A stretch of DNA of 64,000 nucleotides from Yersinia hibernica (GTDB taxonomy: Bacteria; Pseudomonadota; Gammaproteobacteria; Enterobacterales; Enterobacteriaceae): positions 4,092,001 through 4,156,000 of the forward strand of contig NZ_CP032487.1 in the NCBI RefSeq assembly GCF_004124235.1, in the 5' to 3' direction. Position 1 is the stretch's first letter. Every line of letters starts with the position of its first letter. Shown here one piece after another: positions 22,357 to 33,652 of this stretch. The notes beneath the pieces are model-generated. The model worked only from the letters and a program-made list of their open reading frames with translations. It made no database searches and was not told where the DNA came from. Both the position numbers and the translations under genes were made by a program.

Positions 22357-22656
22357 ATGATTGACCCGAAAAAAATTGAACAAATCGCTCGCCAAGTGCA
22401 TGAGTCTATGCCGAAAGGTATTCGCGAATTCGGGGACGACGTCGAAAAGAAGATTCGGCTGGTGCTGCAATCGCAGTTAACTCGTCTGGATTTGGTTAAT
22501 CGTGAAGAGTTCGACGTGCAAACTCAGGTATTGCTGCGCACCCGAGAAAAGCTGGCGTTATTGGAGCAACGCCTGGGGGAACTGGAAGCCAAATTCAGCA
22601 GTGCTCCCGTTGCTGCGGATACACCTAAAGCTGTCGATGACAAAGCGGGAGAATAA
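22357..22656 (+). CDS. ubiK: Ubiquinone biosynthesis accessory factor UbiK
   Basis: A 99-residue protein (YqiC in E. coli, membrane fusogenic activity family) needed for efficient aerobic ubiquinone synthesis, where it works with UbiJ. The N-terminal half is amphipathic. The C-terminal half ([31 protein letters not shown]) is a predicted coiled coil used for trimerisation. The ATG has a TTAGGGAAA ribosome binding site. It is divergent from ribB and convergent with yjeH. Confidence 0.94.
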   Translation: MIDPKKIEQIARQVHESMPKGIREFGDDVEKKIRLVLQSQLTRLDLVNREEFDVQTQVLLRTREKLALLEQRLGELEAKFSSAPVAADTPKAVDDKAGE

Positions 22657-22671
22657 TACCCCGTGATGATG

Positions 22672-22691
22672 AGGGCGCCCTGTAGCGCCCT
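22672..22691. terminator. Hairpin between convergent ubiK and yjeH
   Basis: AGGGCGC (22672-22678) pairs with GCGCCCT (22685-22691) across a 6-base loop, in the 39-base gap between the two stop codons. It is followed by GTGTTTAGG, so the T run is weak. It is probably a bidirectional terminator. Confidence 0.55.
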
Positions 22692-22695
22692 GTGT

Positions 22696-23952
22696 TTAGG
22701 GCTGTATCACGGCTACCCGCGTTCGGGACATTAATATCCACAGCAGCGCAAACATCAGCAAAGCATATAAGCTTTTCCAACCAATCATCACCAGCAATAC
22801 ACAACACAGCATACTGCCAATTACCGACATCGCCCGCGAGCGGCCGCTTAACAAGCGGATCCCTGCCAGCATACACAGCAAATAAATCAGCACGAAAATG
22901 CCATTGGCATAAACAATCAGTAAATCTAATGGCAAAGCCAGCCAATAAATCAGCAGCGCGAACAGCAGGCAACTGCCAACCACCGCAGTGAGTGCATTGA
23001 CCGGAGTGTGTCCGGCAGACAGTTTTGCCAACTGACTTTGAGGGCGTAGCTGCGCTTGTGACCACACCATGCGGGCAAAGCTCTGGGTATAAATATTGAC
23101 GCTGGCAAAACACGCTAAATAGCCAATAATGCAGGCAATCCACAGCGCATGCTGACCAAACAATTGCACCACAATACCCGGTAATGAAGCCGCCGCCGCT
23201 TGTTGTTCGCCATAAGCATGGAAATGCAGCACCGCCACGGTACATCCCCAGTAAACCGCCCCGGCGACCAACAACCCGACCATCAAAGCTCGTGGGAAAT
23301 CACGTTCAGGGTGACGGAATTCTGTTGCCAGATGCGCGAAAGCCTCCAGCCCGACAAAGCACCAAAACATCACAGCCAGCGCGCTAAACATATTTGGTGG
23401 AGAAATATCTTGCAGCGCGGGCCAAGGTATTTGCGATGGGTGAATAGCCCCCTGCCACCAAATGGCCACCACCAATGCAATGACTAACACGGCAATCAGT
23501 GTTTGCACATTAGCACTCGAGCCAGCACTGCGGGTTCCCAACAGCCAGATAACCAGCAGTGTCACCACTTGCACCATTAACAGCCCGGTATCACTCCAAC
23601 CAAAAGTGGCTTGCCAGAAACCGGCGGCAATTTGCAAGGCAGCAGGTAAACCGACCGGAATGACGGACAAAAATAGCCAGCCAGTTACTTTGCCCAGTTT
23701 GGGGCCAAATGCCATGGTGACAAAGTGGGCCGCGCCACCGGCACTGGGAAAATGGCGACCTAAAGCAGCAAAGGCGATAGCTATCGGGAAAACCAACACA
23801 ATCAATAGCGGCCAGGCCCACAAACTGTCATCGCCCGCCAGCATTGCGGCCAGGGCTGGCACCGCGAAGACACCGGTTCCCAGCAGTGATGTGGACAACA
23901 GCCCGACTCCTTGTGCCAGGCTCAACTCCTGTTTTAACCCCGCCACCATCAC
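22696..23952 (-). CDS. yjeH: L-methionine/branched-chain amino acid exporter YjeH
   Basis: A 418-residue inner-membrane transporter of the APC superfamily with about 12 hydrophobic segments. It closely resembles E. coli YjeH, which exports methionine and branched-chain amino acids. Recognisable segments are GLKQELSLAQGVGLLSTSLL at the N-terminus and MFWCFVGLEAFAHLATEF mid-protein. A second ATG at 23949 (MVAGLKQ) is an equally plausible start. In E. coli yjeH lies elsewhere on the chromosome, so its place beside hldE is a local rearrangement relative to that genome. Confidence 0.88.
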   Translation of the reverse strand: MMVAGLKQELSLAQGVGLLSTSLLGTGVFAVPALAAMLAGDDSLWAWPLLIVLVFPIAIAFAALGRHFPSAGGAAHFVTMAFGPKLGKVTGWLFLSVIPVGLPAALQIAAGFWQATFGWSDTGLLMVQVVTLLVIWLLGTRSAGSSANVQTLIAVLVIALVVAIWWQGAIHPSQIPWPALQDISPPNMFSALAVMFWCFVGLEAFAHLATEFRHPERDFPRALMVGLLVAGAVYWGCTVAVLHFHAYGEQQAAAASLPGIVVQLFGQHALWIACIIGYLACFASVNIYTQSFARMVWSQAQLRPQSQLAKLSAGHTPVNALTAVVGSCLLFALLIYWLALPLDLLIVYANGIFVLIYLLCMLAGIRLLSGRSRAMSVIGSMLCCVLLVMIGWKSLYALLMFALLWILMSRTRVAVIQP

Positions 23953-23965
23953 CGCCTTTCTCTTT

Positions 23966-24101
23966 CTATACCCAATCTATAATATCCAAAGTCATTGGAG
24001 CGGCAGGCGGCAAGCAAACATACCCGATGCGCTTACTCAAGTCAGTGACTCGGGTAAGCTCGCGCAGCTCATGCCGGTGCAGCTTCAAGGCCGAAGGATA
24101 T
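23966..24101. repeat. Dispersed ~130-base palindromic repeat between hldE and yjeH
   Basis: The element starts with TATACCC (near 23968) and ends near GAAGGATAT (24093-24101), just before the hldE stop codon. Inside it are the blocks GGCAGGCGGCAAG and GCTTACTCAAGTCAGTGACT, followed by GCAGCTTCAAGGCCG. This arrangement resembles a repeat I recall as widespread between genes in Yersinia and Serratia. Its far boundary touches the hldE 3' end. No coding capacity is supported. Confidence 0.65.
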
Positions 24102-25532
24102 TTAGCCGCGGCCATTCTTAATGGACTGAATAATATTGGTGGTGGAAACACCATCTTCAAAATTCAGCACTTTAACCTCCCCACCGGCCGCCCACACCTC
24201 GGCACTGCCGGCAATTTCATCCGGTTTATAATCGCCACCTTTCACCAGTAAATCCGGCAAGATATCGGCAATTAAGCGCTGTGGCGTGTCTTCCTCAAAT
24301 GGCACGACCCAATCCACCGCTTCCAGCGCAGCTAACACAATCATGCGCTGATCCAGTGGGTTAACTGGGCGTTTTTCGCCTTTCAAGCGCTTGGTCGAGG
24401 CATCACTGTTCACGGCGACAATCAGGCGGTCGCCCAGCTTGCGGGCATTGGCTAGGTAGGAAACATGGCCAGCATGCAGAATGTCGAAAATGCCGTTGGT
24501 CATGACGACTTTTTCGCCGCGTTGGCGGGCTTGAGCAACCGCTTTTTTCAGTTGCTGCTCATCCATCACGCCAAAACCGGTTTCAGCTCGGCCGCGAATG
24601 GCATTTTCCAGCTCAATGGGCGAAACAGTCGAAGTCCCCAATTTACCCACCACCACCCCCGCCGCCGCATTCGCTAAGAAGCATGATTCTTCCAAGGTGT
24701 TTCCAGCGGCCAATGCAGCAGCCAGCACCCCAATCACCGTGTCACCCGCGCCGGTCACATCAAACACTTCTTGTGCTTGAGTCGGTAAATGTAATGGCGG
24801 TTTGCCCGGCTGGAGCAGGGTCATACCTTGCTCAGAGCGGGTTACCAACAAAGCGGAAAGCTCAAAATCGGCCACCAACTTCATCCCACGGCTCACCAAC
24901 TCTGCTTCATTTTTACAGTGGCCGACCACCGCTTCAAACTCAGAGAGATTAGGAGTCAGTAAGGTTGCACCACGATAGCGTTCAAAATCACTGCCTTTTG
25001 GATCAATCAGCACCGGCACTTTTGCTTTTCGCGCCAGCTGGATCATCATCTGCACACTGTTCAGCGCGCCTTTGGCATAATCGGACAGTACCAGAGCGCC
25101 AATCTGTGGCAGCGCTTGTTGGATGCGCTCGAAGATAGGTTGGGGGTCAACACCGGCAAAACCTTCTTCGAAATCAAGGCGGATGAGCTGCTGGTTACGG
25201 GATAGCACCCGCAATTTGGTAATGGTCGGGTGAGTCGGCACCGAGACAAAATCACAGCGCACCTGCACTTCATTCAGTTTGCTGGTCAGGGCGCGGGCAG
25301 CATCATCAATACCGGTCAATCCGACTAACCGGGAGATAGCGCCAAGGGAGGCAATGTTCATCGCGACGTTCGCGGCACCACCGGGGCGTTCTTCGATGGT
25401 ATCGACTTTAACAACCGGCACCGGTGCTTCTGGTGAAATTCGGCTCGTTGGGCCATACCAATAACGGTCTAACATGACATCGCCGACGACTAATACTCCA
25501 GCGCGGCGAAAATCAGGCAGCGTGACTTTCAT
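24102..25532 (-). CDS. hldE: Bifunctional D-beta-heptose-7-phosphate kinase / heptose-1-phosphate adenylyltransferase
   Basis: HldE makes ADP-D-glycero-beta-D-manno-heptose for the LPS inner core by two steps, with GmhB acting between them. The 476-residue protein has an N-terminal ribokinase-type domain ([30 protein letters not shown], and the catalytic [11 protein letters not shown] near residues 259-269). A C-terminal nucleotidyltransferase domain has [20 protein letters not shown] from about 345. The start has a GGGGGG ribosome binding site. It lies downstream of glnE on the same strand. Confidence 0.97.
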   Translation of the reverse strand: MKVTLPDFRRAGVLVVGDVMLDRYWYGPTSRISPEAPVPVVKVDTIEERPGGAANVAMNIASLGAISRLVGLTGIDDAARALTSKLNEVQVRCDFVSVPTHPTITKLRVLSRNQQLIRLDFEEGFAGVDPQPIFERIQQALPQIGALVLSDYAKGALNSVQMMIQLARKAKVPVLIDPKGSDFERYRGATLLTPNLSEFEAVVGHCKNEAELVSRGMKLVADFELSALLVTRSEQGMTLLQPGKPPLHLPTQAQEVFDVTGAGDTVIGVLAAALAAGNTLEESCFLANAAAGVVVGKLGTSTVSPIELENAIRGRAETGFGVMDEQQLKKAVAQARQRGEKVVMTNGIFDILHAGHVSYLANARKLGDRLIVAVNSDASTKRLKGEKRPVNPLDQRMIVLAALEAVDWVVPFEEDTPQRLIADILPDLLVKGGDYKPDEIAGSAEVWAAGGEVKVLNFEDGVSTTNIIQSIKNGRG

Positions 25533-25658
25533 ACGTTAGCCCCCCAAAGTGAGCTGTTATTAACCCCGAAAACACACATCCCTTCGCTCCAATTTTGTGT
25601 TTGTTATATGGTGCCGGATAATATCACAGACACCTTGCATACCATTAATAACTGGAAT

Positions 25659-28511
25659 CTAGGCGCTGGCAGGCGCTACCACCAACCATTTACGCCAACT
25701 GGCATCCACCTGCTCTCTTTCTTTTAGAAAGCTATCCGCCGCCACTTTGCTGGATTGCTCCTGCAATGCCAAGTGATGGATTTCATCACGCATGGTGACG
25801 TAGGCGCGGGTTAATGCCGCGGCTTCCTCCTCGGGCATGATGCCGTAATTAGCCATTAGCTCAAAAATTCGCACATTATCAGACCAGCGGGTCAGGCGTG
25901 GCTCAGTGGCGGCGTAGCGCAGCACCAGATATTGGGCAATAAACTCAATATCAGTGATCCCCCCCTCATCGGCTTTGATATCAAACACATCGCGCTGCTT
26001 ACTGCCCAGATGATTGCGCATTTTCTCACGCATTTCGCGGACTTCCTGCTGCAATTGCGGGTCTTCACGATGGCGACAAAGAATGTGCTGGCGAATGGTG
26101 TCAAACTCTCGATGTAACTCAGGGTCACCATAGACAATGCGCGCGCGCACCAATGCTTGATGCTCCCACGTCCATGCTTCATTTTGCTGGTAATCAGCAA
26201 AAGCCTCGACGGTGCTCACCAACATGCCCGCCTCTCCAGACGGCCTTAGCCGTGCATCCACCTCATAGAGAATGCCTGATGAGGTACGGGTGCTGAATAA
26301 ATGCATTACGCGCTGGGCCAAACGCAAATAGAACTGGCGGCCGTCAATGCTACGCTCACCGTCCGTCATCACCTCTAACGGGCAATCAAGCAGGAAAACC
26401 AGATCCAGATCAGAGCTGTAGCCCAGCTCCCAGCCGCCCAACTTGCCATAACCAATGACAGCAAAACCCCGGCCTTCGCGCTGTTGCAAATGACTTGGCT
26501 GACCATAGCGGGCAACCATTTGGTTCCACGCTTGTTGGATAACCGCGTCAATGATGGCTTCTGCCAGATAAGTTAAGTGGTCACTCACTTTCATTACCGG
26601 CAGCGCCTCAGTGATATCACCGGCAGCAATACGCAATTGTTGCGCCTGCTTAAACTGCCGCAGTGCCTCCAGCTGTTGCTCTTCATCATCTTCCGGAACC
26701 CGCAGTAAATATTGACGAAGTTCATCGCGGTAAGCACTGGGTTCCAGTGGCTGATAGAGTGATTGCGGGTCGAGCAATTCATCCAATAATAGGGGATAGC
26801 GCGCTAGCTGGCTGGCGACCATCGGCGAAGCTGAACATAAGCGAATAACATGTTTCAATGCCGCATGATATTCGACCAACAACTCCAGATATGTGGTTCG
26901 AGTCACGATACTGAGCAGCAATTGAATCAAACGGCTGAGAGCAATATTAGCATCGGGTCGTGGGCAAACTTCCGCAAACAGGCGCGGCATCAGTTGATCC
27001 AGCACCTCACGACCACGCGGCCCAATGGTGCGTTTATCCACGTCATGGCGAAAATGTTTGATAGTCATCAGCAACTGGCTGCGCGCGGCTTCGTCTAAAT
27101 GCGGTGTCAGTGGCGCTAAATCATTCTCCTCCAGTGCATCCTGCCACAAGCTTTTATACAAACCATGGCGGGGATCTTCGCCAATATCTGGGGTATCGTC
27201 GCCGATTAGGTCATCAAAGACCAAGCGGACGGCTTGCATGTGATGTTCTAGCGCGGCATGCATCGTAGCCCAATCCACATAGCCCATGCCACAAGCTAGT
27301 CGGGCCTGATTCAATGCATCGCTGGGTAAAGTCTGAGTTTGTTCATCGCCAATAGCTTGCAACAGATTCTCTAAACGGCGCAGAAACAGGTAACTGCCAC
27401 TGAGTGCGGCCACTTGTGCTTCGGGCAGTAAACCCAGTTGCGCCACGGCCTGTAAGGTGGGCAGCAAAGCGCGCTCTTGCAGACGCGGTTCACGCCCGCC
27501 TCGAATGAGCTGAAAAACTTGGGTGATAAACTCAATTTCACGAATGCCACCCGCCCCCAGCTTGATATTGTCTCTCAGGCCGCGCCGCCGGACTTCACGG
27601 GCAATCATCCCCTTCATATTGCGCAGTGACTGAATCACACTGAAATCGATATAGCGGCGGAACACAAAAGGCCGCAGAGTTTGACGCAGCTCCTGACTGT
27701 AATGGTCTTCCGCCCCGCCCATCAGCCGCGCTTTCACCATGGCATAGCGCTCCCAATCGCGACCTTGCTCTTGGTAATAATCTTCCAGTGCGGCAAAACT
27801 CAGCACCAGCGGCCCGCTATCGCCGAATGGGCGCAAGCGCATATCCACCCGATAGACAAAGCCGTCGATGGTTTGCTGGTCTAATGCCTTAATCAGCCGC
27901 TGGCCCAAGCGGGTGAAAAACTGGGCATTGTCCAACTGACGCCGCCCTCCTTGGGTCTGGCCGTTTTCGGGATAAGCAAAAATCAAATCAATATCTGATG
28001 AGAAATTCAGCTCGCCACCACCTAGCTTTCCCATGCCCAAAATCAGCAGAGGCTGCGGGACACCCTCACTATTGCAAGGGGTGCCAAAATCACGACAACA
28101 AGCCTGATACAGCCAATCGCGAGCGGCGATAATCAAGCTTTCAGCCAACCAACTTAACTGCTGCAAGGTATCCGTCGTGGCGCTGGTTTCCAGTGCTTGT
28201 GACCAAGCGATGCGCACCATAATCCGCCGACGAAATAGCCGCAAAGCGGTTAACAACGCGGCTTCATCTTGTACCTCGGCCAGAGCTTGATGCAGCCATT
28301 GTGGATAAAATTGCCACTCCTGCGGCTGTGGTGGCTGCTGATGCAGCTCATCCAACCAATCAGGGTGAATCAGTAGCATGTCACTGACAAAATCACTCAA
28401 CGCCAAGACGGCAATATCTTCTTCACCTAAATCCGGTCGGGCCGGCAACTCATAAAAGCGCTGCTGTATATTTTGCGCCTGAATCTGTAATTCCGCAGAG
28501 AGTGGCAACAT
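25659..28511 (-). CDS. glnE: Bifunctional glutamine synthetase adenylyltransferase/deadenylase
   Basis: GlnE adds AMP to glutamine synthetase or removes it in response to PII and glutamine, tuning ammonia assimilation. The 950-residue protein has two nucleotidyltransferase domains: the N-terminal deadenylylase with [18 protein letters not shown] near residue 165, and the C-terminal adenylyltransferase with [17 protein letters not shown] near residue 690. A helical regulatory region lies between them. AAGGA precedes the start. It is followed by hldE, and ygiF lies upstream. Confidence 0.97.
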   Translation of the reverse strand: MLPLSAELQIQAQNIQQRFYELPARPDLGEEDIAVLALSDFVSDMLLIHPDWLDELHQQPPQPQEWQFYPQWLHQALAEVQDEAALLTALRLFRRRIMVRIAWSQALETSATTDTLQQLSWLAESLIIAARDWLYQACCRDFGTPCNSEGVPQPLLILGMGKLGGGELNFSSDIDLIFAYPENGQTQGGRRQLDNAQFFTRLGQRLIKALDQQTIDGFVYRVDMRLRPFGDSGPLVLSFAALEDYYQEQGRDWERYAMVKARLMGGAEDHYSQELRQTLRPFVFRRYIDFSVIQSLRNMKGMIAREVRRRGLRDNIKLGAGGIREIEFITQVFQLIRGGREPRLQERALLPTLQAVAQLGLLPEAQVAALSGSYLFLRRLENLLQAIGDEQTQTLPSDALNQARLACGMGYVDWATMHAALEHHMQAVRLVFDDLIGDDTPDIGEDPRHGLYKSLWQDALEENDLAPLTPHLDEAARSQLLMTIKHFRHDVDKRTIGPRGREVLDQLMPRLFAEVCPRPDANIALSRLIQLLLSIVTRTTYLELLVEYHAALKHVIRLCSASPMVASQLARYPLLLDELLDPQSLYQPLEPSAYRDELRQYLLRVPEDDEEQQLEALRQFKQAQQLRIAAGDITEALPVMKVSDHLTYLAEAIIDAVIQQAWNQMVARYGQPSHLQQREGRGFAVIGYGKLGGWELGYSSDLDLVFLLDCPLEVMTDGERSIDGRQFYLRLAQRVMHLFSTRTSSGILYEVDARLRPSGEAGMLVSTVEAFADYQQNEAWTWEHQALVRARIVYGDPELHREFDTIRQHILCRHREDPQLQQEVREMREKMRNHLGSKQRDVFDIKADEGGITDIEFIAQYLVLRYAATEPRLTRWSDNVRIFELMANYGIMPEEEAAALTRAYVTMRDEIHHLALQEQSSKVAADSFLKEREQVDASWRKWLVVAPASA

Positions 28512-28568
28512 ATCAAGTCCTTAACGGCCAGGCTGAGGGCTATATATTCGATTAACGCACGGTTTGAA

Positions 28569-29876
28569 TTAGCGCACAGCCCCATTCAACCAAAAAGCGG
28601 GCTGGGATAATGCGTCCTTACGGGCAGTATCACGCCAGTGCCCTTGGCGCGCCATAATCGCCTGCTGTAAACCAAACCAGCCATCAATGTATGGGTGCCA
28701 TTCATCTTGTGGATAGAAACCAGAGAGCAGTTGGAAAGCCATGATCTGCCGGTTTAACCGCGGCAATTGTGCCAAATAGCCATCATCATCCAGGTGATGG
28801 CCAAAGGCCTCTTTCAAGTCGGCAGCACTGCGGCTCAACATAATGTCGCAGAAGCGTTTGAACGAACCATCGAACTTGGCTCGAGCTTTATCATCCATAA
28901 ATGGCCGCCAGCCAGCACTCACCAACCAAGATGTAAGCGCTAACTTACATTTCAGGTAATCGGCGCTATAACAGATTAACTCGGCATCGGCATTTTTCGG
29001 CTCTAACTGAGGTTCGAGCGCCATTAATGACGCCCGCAGCTCAGTGCTAGCTTTGCGTGGCACCAATCCGCCAAAGATAGCCAATGTTTGGCGAATCATC
29101 CCTAATGCTTCAATAATCATAGGCTTCGCCGCTGACTCACCACGCAACCATAACTCTTCGTGATACTGCCAGTGGTCTAATGCCATTTCCAGCCCGGCAA
29201 CCATCCCTTGCTCGACAGTAGATTTCGGCGCAGGTTGCAAAACCAATAATGGGCGTAATTCACGCGGTGGATTACCTTGCTCCAAATGATAACCGCGCGC
29301 CGCTTTACTGAGATTCCCCTGACGCAAGCCGCCGATCTGTGCCAATTCAACTGCCAGTGCCAATAAATCTGTCTGATGGCCTTTTTTGAGTTCTAACTCA
29401 ATTTCACTCAGGGGTTCTGATAGCTCACCAGCACTGATCGTGCCTTGGTCGAGAGCAAGCTCTATCTCGCTCTCACCGTAAGTAATTACCCACTTCTCAC
29501 GGGTAAAATCAGTGCGGAACAAGGGTTTTAATTCTGCTTGCAGCGCATCAACCACCCAACCTTCAGGCCAGATATCAGCGGGGAAACGCGCCAAATCTAG
29601 TTTGTCGTTATCAATATCAACGTTGTATTCAGGGCGCTGATGTAAACCACCGATAACTTTGCCGCCGGTCTTGACCGTCATTTCATAACGGCCATCATAA
29701 CCACGAATACGCAAGCCAATATCATGCTGGCGCAGGCGGTTATCTGCTGTTTCGAAATAAATATTGGTCAAGGTTTGCGGCGCTGAATGCTGGTTTTGCC
29801 AAGAGGTGATTCGCTCCGGTAAAGCGGCAATGGCCGCAGGTGTAGCAATAAATTTTAATTCTATTTCAACGGTCAT
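28569..29876 (-). CDS. ygiF: Inorganic triphosphatase YgiF (CYTH-CHAD)
   Basis: YgiF hydrolyses inorganic triphosphate. The 435-residue protein has an N-terminal CYTH domain starting with the ExExK motif in TVEIELKFIA, plus LRIRGYDGRYEMTVK. From about residue 220 it has a C-terminal CHAD domain, a helical polyphosphate-binding fold (YHEELWLRGESAAKPMIIEAL, VPRKASTELRASL). The ATG at 29876 was chosen because it places ExExK near the N-terminus. The ORF could open 13 codons earlier. It precedes glnE by 57 bases. Confidence 0.94.
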   Translation of the reverse strand: MTVEIELKFIATPAAIAALPERITSWQNQHSAPQTLTNIYFETADNRLRQHDIGLRIRGYDGRYEMTVKTGGKVIGGLHQRPEYNVDIDNDKLDLARFPADIWPEGWVVDALQAELKPLFRTDFTREKWVITYGESEIELALDQGTISAGELSEPLSEIELELKKGHQTDLLALAVELAQIGGLRQGNLSKAARGYHLEQGNPPRELRPLLVLQPAPKSTVEQGMVAGLEMALDHWQYHEELWLRGESAAKPMIIEALGMIRQTLAIFGGLVPRKASTELRASLMALEPQLEPKNADAELICYSADYLKCKLALTSWLVSAGWRPFMDDKARAKFDGSFKRFCDIMLSRSAADLKEAFGHHLDDDGYLAQLPRLNRQIMAFQLLSGFYPQDEWHPYIDGWFGLQQAIMARQGHWRDTARKDALSQPAFWLNGAVR

Positions 29877-30179
29877 AATTTCATTCACACCGGTATGTTG
29901 CGAGATTACGGACATTATGCCTTTTTTGCGGTGATTTGCCTGTTTTACACAGATAAGCCCGCACGGCAGCCCTGAGTCAAAGCCTATTTTAACCTGTTTT
30001 AGCCAGTCTACCCTAAAGCTTCATAAGACAAATTTTCACCGTCGTTAAAATAAACAGCTAAAGGGCTAAAGCCGCGCGGGCTATGAGAGTAAGATAGTTC
30101 TCATTCCGGTTTATGCGTTGCGTCGGCAAACTGAACACACTACTATCGTCACATATATTCACTCATAAATGACTCTCTA
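29877..30179. promoter_or_regulatory. Divergent ygiF/ygiM region with candidate ygiM promoter
   Basis: For ygiM, TTGCGT (30118-30123) is followed after 17 bases by TACTAT (30141-30146), giving a candidate sigma-70 promoter about 27 bases before the start. An inverted repeat, ATGAGA and TCTCAT around 30082-30104, lies just upstream and might bind a regulator. No gene or RNA is supported in the rest of this 303-base gap. Confidence 0.4.
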
Positions 30180-30800
30180 ATGCAGAAATTACACCTAATT
30201 TGCCTTGCCATGCTAAGTCTCATTCTTTCCCTGAGTGCTTACGCGGAAGAAAAACGCTATATCTCTGATGAGCTGGATACTTTTATTCGTAGTGGCCCCG
30301 GTAATCAATACCGCATTGTTGGCACGCTAAAAGGTGGCGATGAAGTTGCCCTGATAAGCGTTGATGACAGCACAAATTATGGCCAAATCCGCGACAGCAA
30401 GGGCAAAACCACCTGGATCCCGCTGGGTCAACTGAGCGAAACCCCCAGCTTACGTGTTCGGGTTCCTGACCTTGAGCAGCAAGTTAAAACACTGACCGAC
30501 AAATTGGCTAATATTGATAATAGCTGGAACCAGCGCACCGCAGAAATGCAGCAAAAAGTGGCGGCCAGCGACAGTGTCATTTCCGAATTGCAAAAAGAAA
30601 ATGAGTCACTGAAAAACCAGTTAGTTGTTGCTCAGAAGAAAGTCAGTGCCGTGAACCTGCAATTGGATGACAAGCAGCGCACCATTATTCTGCAATGGTT
30701 TATGTACGGCGGCGGTGTCGCGGGAATTGGCTTGTTATTGGGCCTGATACTGCCACACTTGATCCCAAGCCGTAAAAAGAATAACCGCTGGATGAACTGA
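30180..30800 (+). CDS. ygiM: SH3-domain protein YgiM (TIGR04211 family)
   Basis: A 206-residue envelope protein. A signal peptide at residues 1-22 (ending AYA) is followed by a bacterial SH3 domain (residues ~24-90, [20 protein letters not shown]). A coiled coil spans ~100-165 and a membrane helix 170-195 ([20 protein letters not shown]) precedes a basic tail. It is probably anchored in the inner membrane with the SH3 domain in the periplasm. Its function is unknown. No clear ribosome binding site precedes the ATG. cca follows after 34 bases. Confidence 0.92.
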   Translation: MQKLHLICLAMLSLILSLSAYAEEKRYISDELDTFIRSGPGNQYRIVGTLKGGDEVALISVDDSTNYGQIRDSKGKTTWIPLGQLSETPSLRVRVPDLEQQVKTLTDKLANIDNSWNQRTAEMQQKVAASDSVISELQKENESLKNQLVVAQKKVSAVNLQLDDKQRTIILQWFMYGGGVAGIGLLLGLILPHLIPSRKKNNRWMN

Positions 30801-30804
30801 TATT

Positions 30805-30832
30805 CGCTGCAACGCCAAGAACGAAGGGTTTT
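30805..30832. repeat. Half-copy of the palindromic repeat upstream of cca
   Basis: GCTGCAACGCCAAGAACGAA (30809-30828) matches the right arm of the repeats at about 1539-1560 and 58890-58910. The GAAGGG at its end supplies the ribosome binding site of cca. It seems to be a degenerate half-element now serving as leader. Confidence 0.45.
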
Positions 30833-30834
30833 AC

Positions 30835-32073
30835 ATGGAAATCTACCTGGTCGGCGGTGCCGTCCGCGACAGCTTATTAAACCTGCCAGTCACTGAACAA
30901 GATTGGGTCGTCGTCGGCGCTACCCCAGAACAACTGCTGGTACAAGGCTACCAACAAGTGGGTAAAGATTTCCCGGTATTTCTTCATCCTGTCAGCCATG
31001 AAGAGTACGCCCTGGCCCGCACCGAACGTAAATCGGGCCAAGGTTATACCGGATTTACCTGCTATGCCGCCCCTGACGTTACCTTGGCAGAAGATTTACT
31101 GCGCCGCGACTTAACCATTAATGCCATTGCCCGCAGCAGTGATGGCGAGCTATTTGATCCCTATAATGGCCGACAAGATTTAGAAAACAAAGTCTTGCGC
31201 CATGTTTCTGATGCTTTTGGCGAAGATCCATTGCGTGTTTTGCGTGTGGCGCGTTTCGCTGCTCGATTCGCTCATCTGGGATTTACTATCGCCCCAGAGA
31301 CCCAAGCATTGATGGCGAAAATGGCTGAAAGTGGTGAACTGGCGGCTTTAACACCAGAGCGCGTGTGGAAAGAAACTGAAAAGGCGCTGAAAACATCAAG
31401 CCCACAAATCTATTTTCAAGTGTTGCGTGAGTGTGGAGCACTGGCGGTGCTGTTCCCTGAAATTGAGCGCTTATTCGGTGTTCCTGCGCCAGAAAAATGG
31501 CATCCGGAAATTGATACCGGCATTCACACACTGATGACGCTGGCCATTGCCGCTCAACTCAGCCCTGAGGTTGACGTGCGCTTTGCTGCACTTTGTCATG
31601 ATTTAGGTAAGGGACTGACACCAAAAGAGTTTTGGCCACATCATCATGGGCATGGCCCGGCAGGCGTCAAGTTAGTCGAGCAGTTATGCCAGCGCTTTCG
31701 GGTGCCAAACCCAGTGCGAAATTTAGCAAAATTGGTGGCGGAATATCATGATCTCATTCACACAGTGAATAAACTCCGCCCTGAAACTCTGCTCAAACTG
31801 TTCGATGCTATTGATGTGTGGCGCAAACCAGAGCGCCTTGAGCAGATGATAATGACCAGTGAAGCAGATGCCCGAGGCCGCACCGGATTTGAGAAAAATC
31901 CGTATCCACAGGGTGATTATTTGCGGGCCGCATTCCGTATTGCCAACGGGGTATCGGTGCAGGAAGTGGTTGCCAGTGGGCTACAGGGTTTGGCAATTCG
32001 CGACGAACTGAAGCGCCGCCGCCAATTGGCTTTGGCACAATGGAAACTCACTCAAGAAGTGATTCCACAATAA
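30835..32073 (+). CDS. cca: Multifunctional CCA tRNA nucleotidyltransferase
   Basis: Cca adds or repairs the 3' CCA end of tRNAs without a template. The 412-residue protein begins with the class II nucleotidyltransferase motif [12 protein letters not shown], then EQDWVVVG with the metal-binding acidic residues, and [12 protein letters not shown]-terminal HD phosphohydrolase domain (residues ~225-330, CHDLGKGLT) has phosphatase and 2',3'-cyclic phosphodiesterase activity in gammaproteobacterial Cca. GAAGGG precedes the ATG. It converges on uppP through a strong terminator. Confidence 0.97.
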   Translation: MEIYLVGGAVRDSLLNLPVTEQDWVVVGATPEQLLVQGYQQVGKDFPVFLHPVSHEEYALARTERKSGQGYTGFTCYAAPDVTLAEDLLRRDLTINAIARSSDGELFDPYNGRQDLENKVLRHVSDAFGEDPLRVLRVARFAARFAHLGFTIAPETQALMAKMAESGELAALTPERVWKETEKALKTSSPQIYFQVLRECGALAVLFPEIERLFGVPAPEKWHPEIDTGIHTLMTLAIAAQLSPEVDVRFAALCHDLGKGLTPKEFWPHHHGHGPAGVKLVEQLCQRFRVPNPVRNLAKLVAEYHDLIHTVNKLRPETLLKLFDAIDVWRKPERLEQMIMTSEADARGRTGFEKNPYPQGDYLRAAFRIANGVSVQEVVASGLQGLAIRDELKRRRQLALAQWKLTQEVIPQ

Positions 32074-32091
32074 GTGACTGTCATGCTGAAA

Positions 32092-32122
32092 TAAAAAGCC
32101 CTGATTATTCAGGGCTTTTTTG
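32092..32122. terminator. Bidirectional intrinsic terminator between cca and uppP
   Basis: AAAAAAGCCCTGA and TCAGGGCTTTTTT flank a short loop (TTAT) at about 32093-32121, giving a GC stem with T runs on both strands. It serves convergent cca and uppP. Confidence 0.9.
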
Positions 32123-32140
32123 TAGCACTCGGTCACTAAA

Positions 32141-32962
32141 CTACGACATAAAGACCCAGTACACCGCGGCGGCGACAATAAAGCGATAAATCGCAAAAGG
32201 CACGAAAGAGATACGCTTAATCAGTGACAGGAAGGTTTTGATGGCAATCAGCGCGACAACAAAGGCGGTGATAAAACCGACGGCAAACATCGGCAAATCG
32301 CCCCAACTCAGGAAATGTAAGCTTTTATACAAATCCAATCCGCTGGCCCCGAGCATCATCGGCACAGCCAAAATAAAGGAAAATTCAGAGGCCGCGTAGC
32401 GGTTAACACCGACCAACATCCCGCCAGAAATCGTCGCACCAGAGCGAGAGAAACCCGGCCACAAAGCCAAACACTGAAAGCAGCCAATGGCAAAAGCTTG
32501 GCGATAAGTAATATCGTCCAACCCAATCGACTTAGGATTTTTCGGTTTAAACCACTCCGCTGCCAGCAACAATATACCGCCAGCGACCAATGCATACATC
32601 ACACTTTGCGGATTGAATAACGATTTGATGACGTCGTGAAAAACCAATCCCAAACCGACCGCCGGAATCATCGCCAATAAAATATGGCCCAATGTCAGAT
32701 GGCCGCTGGTTTTCCCCTCATGAGGGACTTGACCAAAATGAATACCAATCAGGCCGAATAGACGCCGCCAGAACACCACCACCACGGCTAGAATCGACCC
32801 TAACTGGATAATGACTTCAAAGGTTTTTGCTTTATCGCCGGTAAAACCTAACAGCTCACCGACAATAATCATGTGACCCGTCGATGAAACAGGCAAAAAT
32901 TCGGTCAGCCCTTCAACCACACCCAATACAAAAGCCACAAACAGCGAATACATATCCGTCAT
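32141..32962 (-). CDS. uppP: Undecaprenyl-diphosphatase UppP (BacA)
   Basis: UppP dephosphorylates undecaprenyl pyrophosphate to recycle the lipid carrier for peptidoglycan and other envelope polymers, and gives bacitracin tolerance. The 273-residue integral membrane protein has the catalytic [14 protein letters not shown] motif (residues 17-30) and the [10 protein letters not shown] motif (~170-180). Around eight hydrophobic segments are visible. Length and start match E. coli. Confidence 0.97.
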   Translation of the reverse strand: MTDMYSLFVAFVLGVVEGLTEFLPVSSTGHMIIVGELLGFTGDKAKTFEVIIQLGSILAVVVVFWRRLFGLIGIHFGQVPHEGKTSGHLTLGHILLAMIPAVGLGLVFHDVIKSLFNPQSVMYALVAGGILLLAAEWFKPKNPKSIGLDDITYRQAFAIGCFQCLALWPGFSRSGATISGGMLVGVNRYAASEFSFILAVPMMLGASGLDLYKSLHFLSWGDLPMFAVGFITAFVVALIAIKTFLSLIKRISFVPFAIYRFIVAAAVYWVFMS

Positions 32963-33185
32963 CTACGATACCCAATGCCCTGTAATAGAGACCACAAAAA
33001 ACGGCAATGCTGAAAACAATATCGATAGTGACTAAAACAATATCGACTGTTAACAAAACAATGCCGTTCAGATTCAATATTAATTAATTTATCACGCTAT
33101 ACGATGCAATCAGACCATATTATAGAGCTAGGGTTGCACTTTTATGTCACTATAGCGAAAAATATACCTTCAATAACGCCATGGC

Positions 33186-33545
33186 TTAACTGGGCCGCTG
33201 ACCGCGTTCAATCACCACCCCAACATTGCGCGCCTGAGCAACTGCACCTGGTTTGCTGACCTTAATCCGCACCCAAGGCGAATTAAATTGCTGGAGTAAT
33301 AGCCCGGCTATCTCTTCGGCCACCCGCTCAACCAGGGCAAAACGCTGCGATTCAACATGCTTGATCACGGCATCACTGATATCTGCATAGCTCAGGCAAT
33401 CATTGACATCATCACTGCCAGCGGCCTTACGATTATCCCAGCCCATTTCGATATCGAACACCAGCTTTTGCTGAATGGTCTGCTCCCAGTCATAAACACC
33501 GATGGTGGTTATGACACTGAGTTCCTCAATAAATACGATGTCCAT
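33186..33545 (-). CDS. folB: Dihydroneopterin aldolase
   Basis: FolB cleaves 7,8-dihydroneopterin in folate synthesis. The 119-residue protein has the family segments [19 protein letters not shown] (Tyr at the active site), [11 protein letters not shown] and [13 protein letters not shown], with the conserved Glu and the C-terminal Lys in [10 protein letters not shown]. The ATG at 33545 is preferred over a GTG immediately before it. The gene is divergent from plsY. The 220-base gap to uppP is AT-rich and shows no gene. Confidence 0.96.
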   Translation of the reverse strand: MDIVFIEELSVITTIGVYDWEQTIQQKLVFDIEMGWDNRKAAGSDDVNDCLSYADISDAVIKHVESQRFALVERVAEEIAGLLLQQFNSPWVRIKVSKPGAVAQARNVGVVIERGQRPS

Positions 33546-33652
33546 CACGTCATTCTCTGTTTTTATGCCTGCCGGATACCACTTCCAGCCGAATATGCGT
33601 ATTATCCACTGATGTTGCGATTAAAACGATCATTATTCAACAGGGCGGTGTT

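Noticed and set aside
23462..24121. Rightward 219-codon open frame across yjeH and the repeat
   Set aside because: It runs antisense to a clear membrane transporter and through a repeat, with no ribosome binding site or domain.
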